From Mesorhizobium_K quangtriensis (lineage in GTDB: Bacteria > Pseudomonadota > Alphaproteobacteria > Rhizobiales > Rhizobiaceae), in the NCBI RefSeq assembly GCF_040081925.1, contig NZ_JBEBMF010000002.1, positions 1,054,001-1,118,000 of the forward strand: DNA of 64,000 nucleotides. Direction: 5' to 3'. The translations under genes and the position numbers were made by a program. Under the pieces are notes generated by a model, which saw nothing but the letters and a program-made list of their open reading frames with translations, had not been told where the DNA came from and ran no database searches. This document shows, piece by piece, positions 62,159 to 64,000 of the stretch (position 1 is its first letter; each line of letters opens with the position of its first letter).

Positions 62159-62335
62159 ATGACCAAACTAGCCGCAACCATCAGCGAGTCCGTCGAGATG
62201 TCCGGGCTATCGCGCTCGGCTATCTACCGAGCTGCGCGGGACGGAAAGCTGACTCTCCGCAAGAACGGCAAGCGTAGCCTGATCCTGATTTCAGAGCTGC
62301 AAGACTTCCTCAAGAGCCTCCCGGCAGCGGCTTGA
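62159..62335 (+). CDS. Excisionase-like helix-turn-helix protein
   Basis: The 58-residue protein has a MerR/AlpA-type winged helix: SESVEMSGLSRSAIYRAARD, GKLTLRKNGKRSLILISELQ. AGGAG lies 10 bases before the ATG. Such proteins direct excision with the integrase or activate early genes. It follows the hypothetical gene after a 112-bp gap that may contain its promoter. Confidence 0.75.
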   Translation: MTKLAATISESVEMSGLSRSAIYRAARDGKLTLRKNGKRSLILISELQDFLKSLPAAA

Positions 62336-62344
62336 GGTGCAGGC

Positions 62345-62554
62345 ATGGAGATACATTGCAAAACGGCCAGCCTGGCAGGGCTGACCGTTCCGCTATCGTC
62401 GAAAGGTGTGGTGCCTTCTTCATACCAAAAAGCCTCGAATCTCGCAACGTCCGAGACCTATGCGACCGCGAAATTATTGACGCGGTTCAGCATGCGCATC
62501 GAGACGGCGCGGCTGGTCGCGCACCTCTCAGGCATGGGAGGGCTCGCTCAATGA
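62345..62554 (+). CDS. Small hypothetical phage-type protein
   Basis: The 69-residue frame begins 9 bp after the HTH gene and ends in an ATGA overlap with the next gene. The second half (YATAKLLTRFSMRIETARLV, AHLSGMGGLAQ) reads like a helical pair. No family is recognised. Tight coupling on both sides is the main support. Confidence 0.5.
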   Translation: MEIHCKTASLAGLTVPLSSKGVVPSSYQKASNLATSETYATAKLLTRFSMRIETARLVAHLSGMGGLAQ

Positions 62555-62829
62555 GTGACATACCTGAGATCGCGATCGAGACCAGGGAATTGGCCTTCCC
62601 ATCCCAAGCAAAATGGCGCGAAAGCAACCCGCTCAAGCGTTGGGCGCACAAGTCGCTTGAATCTGCTCTACGTCGCGGCCTGACACAACGACAACCTTGT
62701 GAGGTATGCGGCGCGAGTGAAGTTGACGGTCATCACGACGATTATTCCCGTCCGATGGTCGTCCGCTGGCTTTGCCGGAAACATCATAAGGCAGAGCACG
62801 CCCGCCTCAAATGTGAGGGGGTGTCCTGA
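62551..62829 (+). CDS. Small zinc-binding (HNH-like) protein
   Basis: The 92-residue protein has a CEVCG...HHDDYSRP...CRKHHKAEH arrangement: two CxxC/CxxH pairs flanking a His-Asp turn, as in degenerate HNH proteins of phages. The N-terminus is acidic, then basic. It overlaps its neighbours by ATGA at the start and TGATG at the end. It may nick DNA or only bind zinc; the full HNH catalytic set is not certain. Confidence 0.65.
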   Translation: MSDIPEIAIETRELAFPSQAKWRESNPLKRWAHKSLESALRRGLTQRQPCEVCGASEVDGHHDDYSRPMVVRWLCRKHHKAEHARLKCEGVS

Positions 62830-63356
62830 TGAGCGCCCGCAACTTCACAAAGGTCGCGCCTGCGGTGTGGCGATCCCGAAGATTTATCAATTTGCCAGAC
62901 GAGGCAAAGGTTGGATTCCTGTACCTGCTCAGCAATGCACACGTAACCAGCGCGGGGGTTTACGAACTCCCGCGAGGGTATGCCTGCGCCGATCTTGGAT
63001 GGACGGAAACCGCATACGAATCCGTCTTGAAGGAACTGGTCGCGGTTGAGCTGATCGACCGCGACCCGGACACTGACGTAATCCTCATCGAACGATGGTT
63101 TCGTCACAACCCCATTGCCAATCCAGATCACTCCATAGGTACGAGGAAGCGCCTCCAGCTTATTGAGTGCGATCGGTTGAGAGAAAAGGCCATGGCGGCT
63201 TTTGAGGTTGCCGATGGCGAGCGCGTTGAGCGCGAGGCTCAGAAAGCGGCGGCCAAGGAATCCAGGGAAGCTGCCAAACGAGCGGATACGGCCAATTTGA
63301 TCGGCGGTACGGCAAGGCTGATGCAATCGCGGATTATGCGAGGTGCCCATGGTTAG
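62829..63356 (+). CDS. Phage replication-type winged-helix protein
   Basis: The 175-residue protein begins NFTKVAPAVWRSRRFINLPD and has YLLSNAHVTSAGVYELPRGY, a pattern common to phage replication or DnaT-like proteins whose N-terminal winged helix binds DNA. The C-terminal 60 residues are a charged helix (EREAQKAAAKESREAAKRA) that probably contacts a helicase loader. It is translationally coupled to the gene before it (TGATG). Confidence 0.65.
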   Translation: MSARNFTKVAPAVWRSRRFINLPDEAKVGFLYLLSNAHVTSAGVYELPRGYACADLGWTETAYESVLKELVAVELIDRDPDTDVILIERWFRHNPIANPDHSIGTRKRLQLIECDRLREKAMAAFEVADGERVEREAQKAAAKESREAAKRADTANLIGGTARLMQSRIMRGAHG

Positions 63357-63585
63357 ACCGTGTGCATACCGTGTCCCCACTGTCTGGACACCCGTGGTTG
63401 AGTTGGTTTTACACCGTGTAGCACCGGTGCCACATACCAAGACCAGAGACCAGAGACAGAGACCTTTAGGCGCGAACTCTCAAACGCCGTGCCGGCGGAA
63501 ACGTCGCATGGGCTTTGGAGGGAAAGGAACCCGTCAAGCTCCAGCGGCAGCGCCAGGTCTTCCAACGTGGGAGGCAAGCCGATGA
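63349..63585 (+). CDS. Possible small protein, low confidence
   Basis: The 78-residue frame (MVRPCAYRVPTVWTPVV...) overlaps the end of the replication-type gene and the start of the next gene (ATGA). The composition is rich in Arg, Pro and Thr and no family is seen. It could also be the frameshifted tail of the previous protein. Confidence 0.3.
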   Translation: MVRPCAYRVPTVWTPVVELVLHRVAPVPHTKTRDQRQRPLGANSQTPCRRKRRMGFGGKGTRQAPAAAPGLPTWEASR

Positions 63586-63746
63586 GCGCACCCCTGAATT
63601 ATCAAAAGGCAAAGATGCGCCGAAAGCCCCAACTCTCGATAGCAGATGAACGCGAATGGCTGGACCGGGATGCTGCGGCCCGGTGGCTCGAACGGAAAGA
63701 GAAGTTCAGAGCCAGGGCTGCAAGACGCAGGAGGGCGCGAACGTGA
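63582..63746 (+). CDS. Small basic hypothetical protein
   Basis: The 54-residue protein (MSAPLNYQKAKMRRKPQLSI) ends in a strongly basic helix (ARWLERKEKFRARAARRRRA). GGGAGG lies 6 bases before the ATG. The stop overlaps the next GTG. Possibly a nucleic-acid-binding accessory protein. Confidence 0.5.
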   Translation: MSAPLNYQKAKMRRKPQLSIADEREWLDRDAAARWLERKEKFRARAARRRRART

Positions 63747-63811
63747 TTTATCTCGCGCTCTGTTTCTCAATAGCCCTCGTTGTCCTCACAATTGCAGGAG
63801 CGCTGCCATGA
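63743..63811 (+). CDS. 22-residue single-helix peptide, translationally coupled
   Basis: A GTG at 63743 overlapping the previous stop (GTGA) opens a 22-codon frame, read as MIYLALCFSIALVVLTIAGA then LP, which ends in an ATGA overlap with the next start. The whole product is one hydrophobic helix. Coupling on both sides and the position in a string of coupled genes support real translation, although so short a frame could be chance. Confidence 0.4.
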   Translation: MIYLALCFSIALVVLTIAGALP

Positions 63812-64000
63812 CGGAATTAGTCTGCGAAGAATACTACGGCGGATGCCCTCGATGCGGGCAAGCCCAATGGGCCAATGTCGGCCGAACCCACTGGTGTTTC
63901 TGCCCTGACCACAATGTCCGGTGGAACGTAGGTGAAAACCTGATGTCCAGTTGGCGGGATGAGACGGAATCCGTCTGGCGTCAAAACCGGCTGATGCTCG
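63808..64000 (+). CDS. Zinc-ribbon-like small protein, cut by window edge
   Basis: The frame is open from the ATG at 63808 to the end of the window (64 residues visible). It has CPRCG followed by CFCPDH, a four-Cys/His zinc-ribbon pattern, with aromatic residues around it (WANVGRTHW, VRWNVGENLMSSWRDE). The start overlaps the upstream stop (ATGA). Similar small zinc-ribbon proteins are frequent in early regions of alphaproteobacterial phages. Function unknown. Confidence 0.5.
   Translation, partial: MTELVCEEYYGGCPRCGQAQWANVGRTHWCFCPDHNVRWNVGENLMSSWRDETESVWRQNRLML

Larger units (their letters stand above)
59731..64000. mobile_element. Integrative element or prophage, left end (continues past window)
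   Basis: The element is bounded on the left by the tRNA-Glu 3' fragment. It contains a tyrosine recombinase, an excisionase-like HTH protein, a replication-type winged-helix protein and many small, overlapping plus-strand genes. All genes run in one direction to the right edge. No structural or conjugation genes are visible, so phage versus ICE cannot be settled. Confidence 0.75.

Noticed and set aside
1..64000. CRISPR array
   Set aside because: No series of regularly spaced identical repeats was seen anywhere in the window.

Overview
The window looks like a GC-rich alphaproteobacterial chromosome of the Hyphomicrobiales (rhizobia-like, Phyllobacteriaceae/Mesorhizobium type). The inference rests on the smoEFGKS-mtlK polyol operon order, the large number of ABC importers, a MatA/MatB malonate pair, a CHASE3 kinase with response-regulator partners, and dense ATGA-coupled operons. 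No marker gene fixes the species.

Region 1 (1-14033) is carbohydrate and polyol catabolism. The left edge holds a ribose-type ABC importer (permease cut by the window), a divergent AraC regulator and a DapA/NanA-type aldolase. A minus-strand operon follows: smoE-F-G-K (polyol importer), smoS (sorbitol dehydrogenase), mtlK (mannitol dehydrogenase), a HAD phosphatase and an FGGY kinase. It faces a SorC-family regulator.

Region 2 (14203-35018) is the most interesting part. One minus-strand run encodes a three-subunit molybdenum hydroxylase (CoxM/S/L type, not CO dehydrogenase) and then a complete BMP-type (nucleoside/nucleobase class) ABC importer. Next come an amidase, a divergent IclR regulator, a creatininase-like hydrolase, a CoxG-like protein, HyuB/HyuA (ATP-dependent cyclic amidohydrolase or carboxylase family), malonyl-CoA synthetase, malonyl-CoA decarboxylase and a divergent EamA transporter. 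Five copies of a 17-bp operator-like element (TATCC-N7-GGATA, core ATAGTGGATA) sit in front of every transcription unit of this block, so it looks like a single regulon. The proposed logic is uptake of an N-heterocycle, hydroxylation at Mo, ATP-dependent ring opening, amide hydrolysis to malonate, then malonyl-CoA and acetyl-CoA. This resembles the oxidative uracil-barbiturate route, with a different ring-opening enzyme.

Region 3 (35019-46899) is accessory and scarred. A three-gene glycan cluster (FAD oxidoreductase plus two GT2 glycosyltransferases) is flanked by a broken SRAP gene on one side and by a poxB remnant fused to an IS3-family transposase remnant on the other. Beyond it lie a three-gene phosphorelay (CHASE3 kinase, single-domain receiver, receiver-HisKA_2 kinase), small stress-type proteins (one frameshifted), a zinc metallopeptidase and a frameshifted half MFS gene.

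Region 4 (46900-58794) holds a livKHMGF importer operon that continues into a PuuE/imidase-type deacetylase-fold hydrolase, a DmpA-type P1 aminopeptidase and an Lrp regulator. A nucleoside hydrolase then faces an operon of class III aminotransferase, LLM oxidoreductase and a DoeA-like M24 hydrolase.

Region 5 (59731-64000) is the left end of an integrative element. It starts with a 3' fragment of tRNA-Glu(CTC), followed by a tyrosine recombinase and a tightly overlapping set of small phage-like early genes that runs off the right edge.
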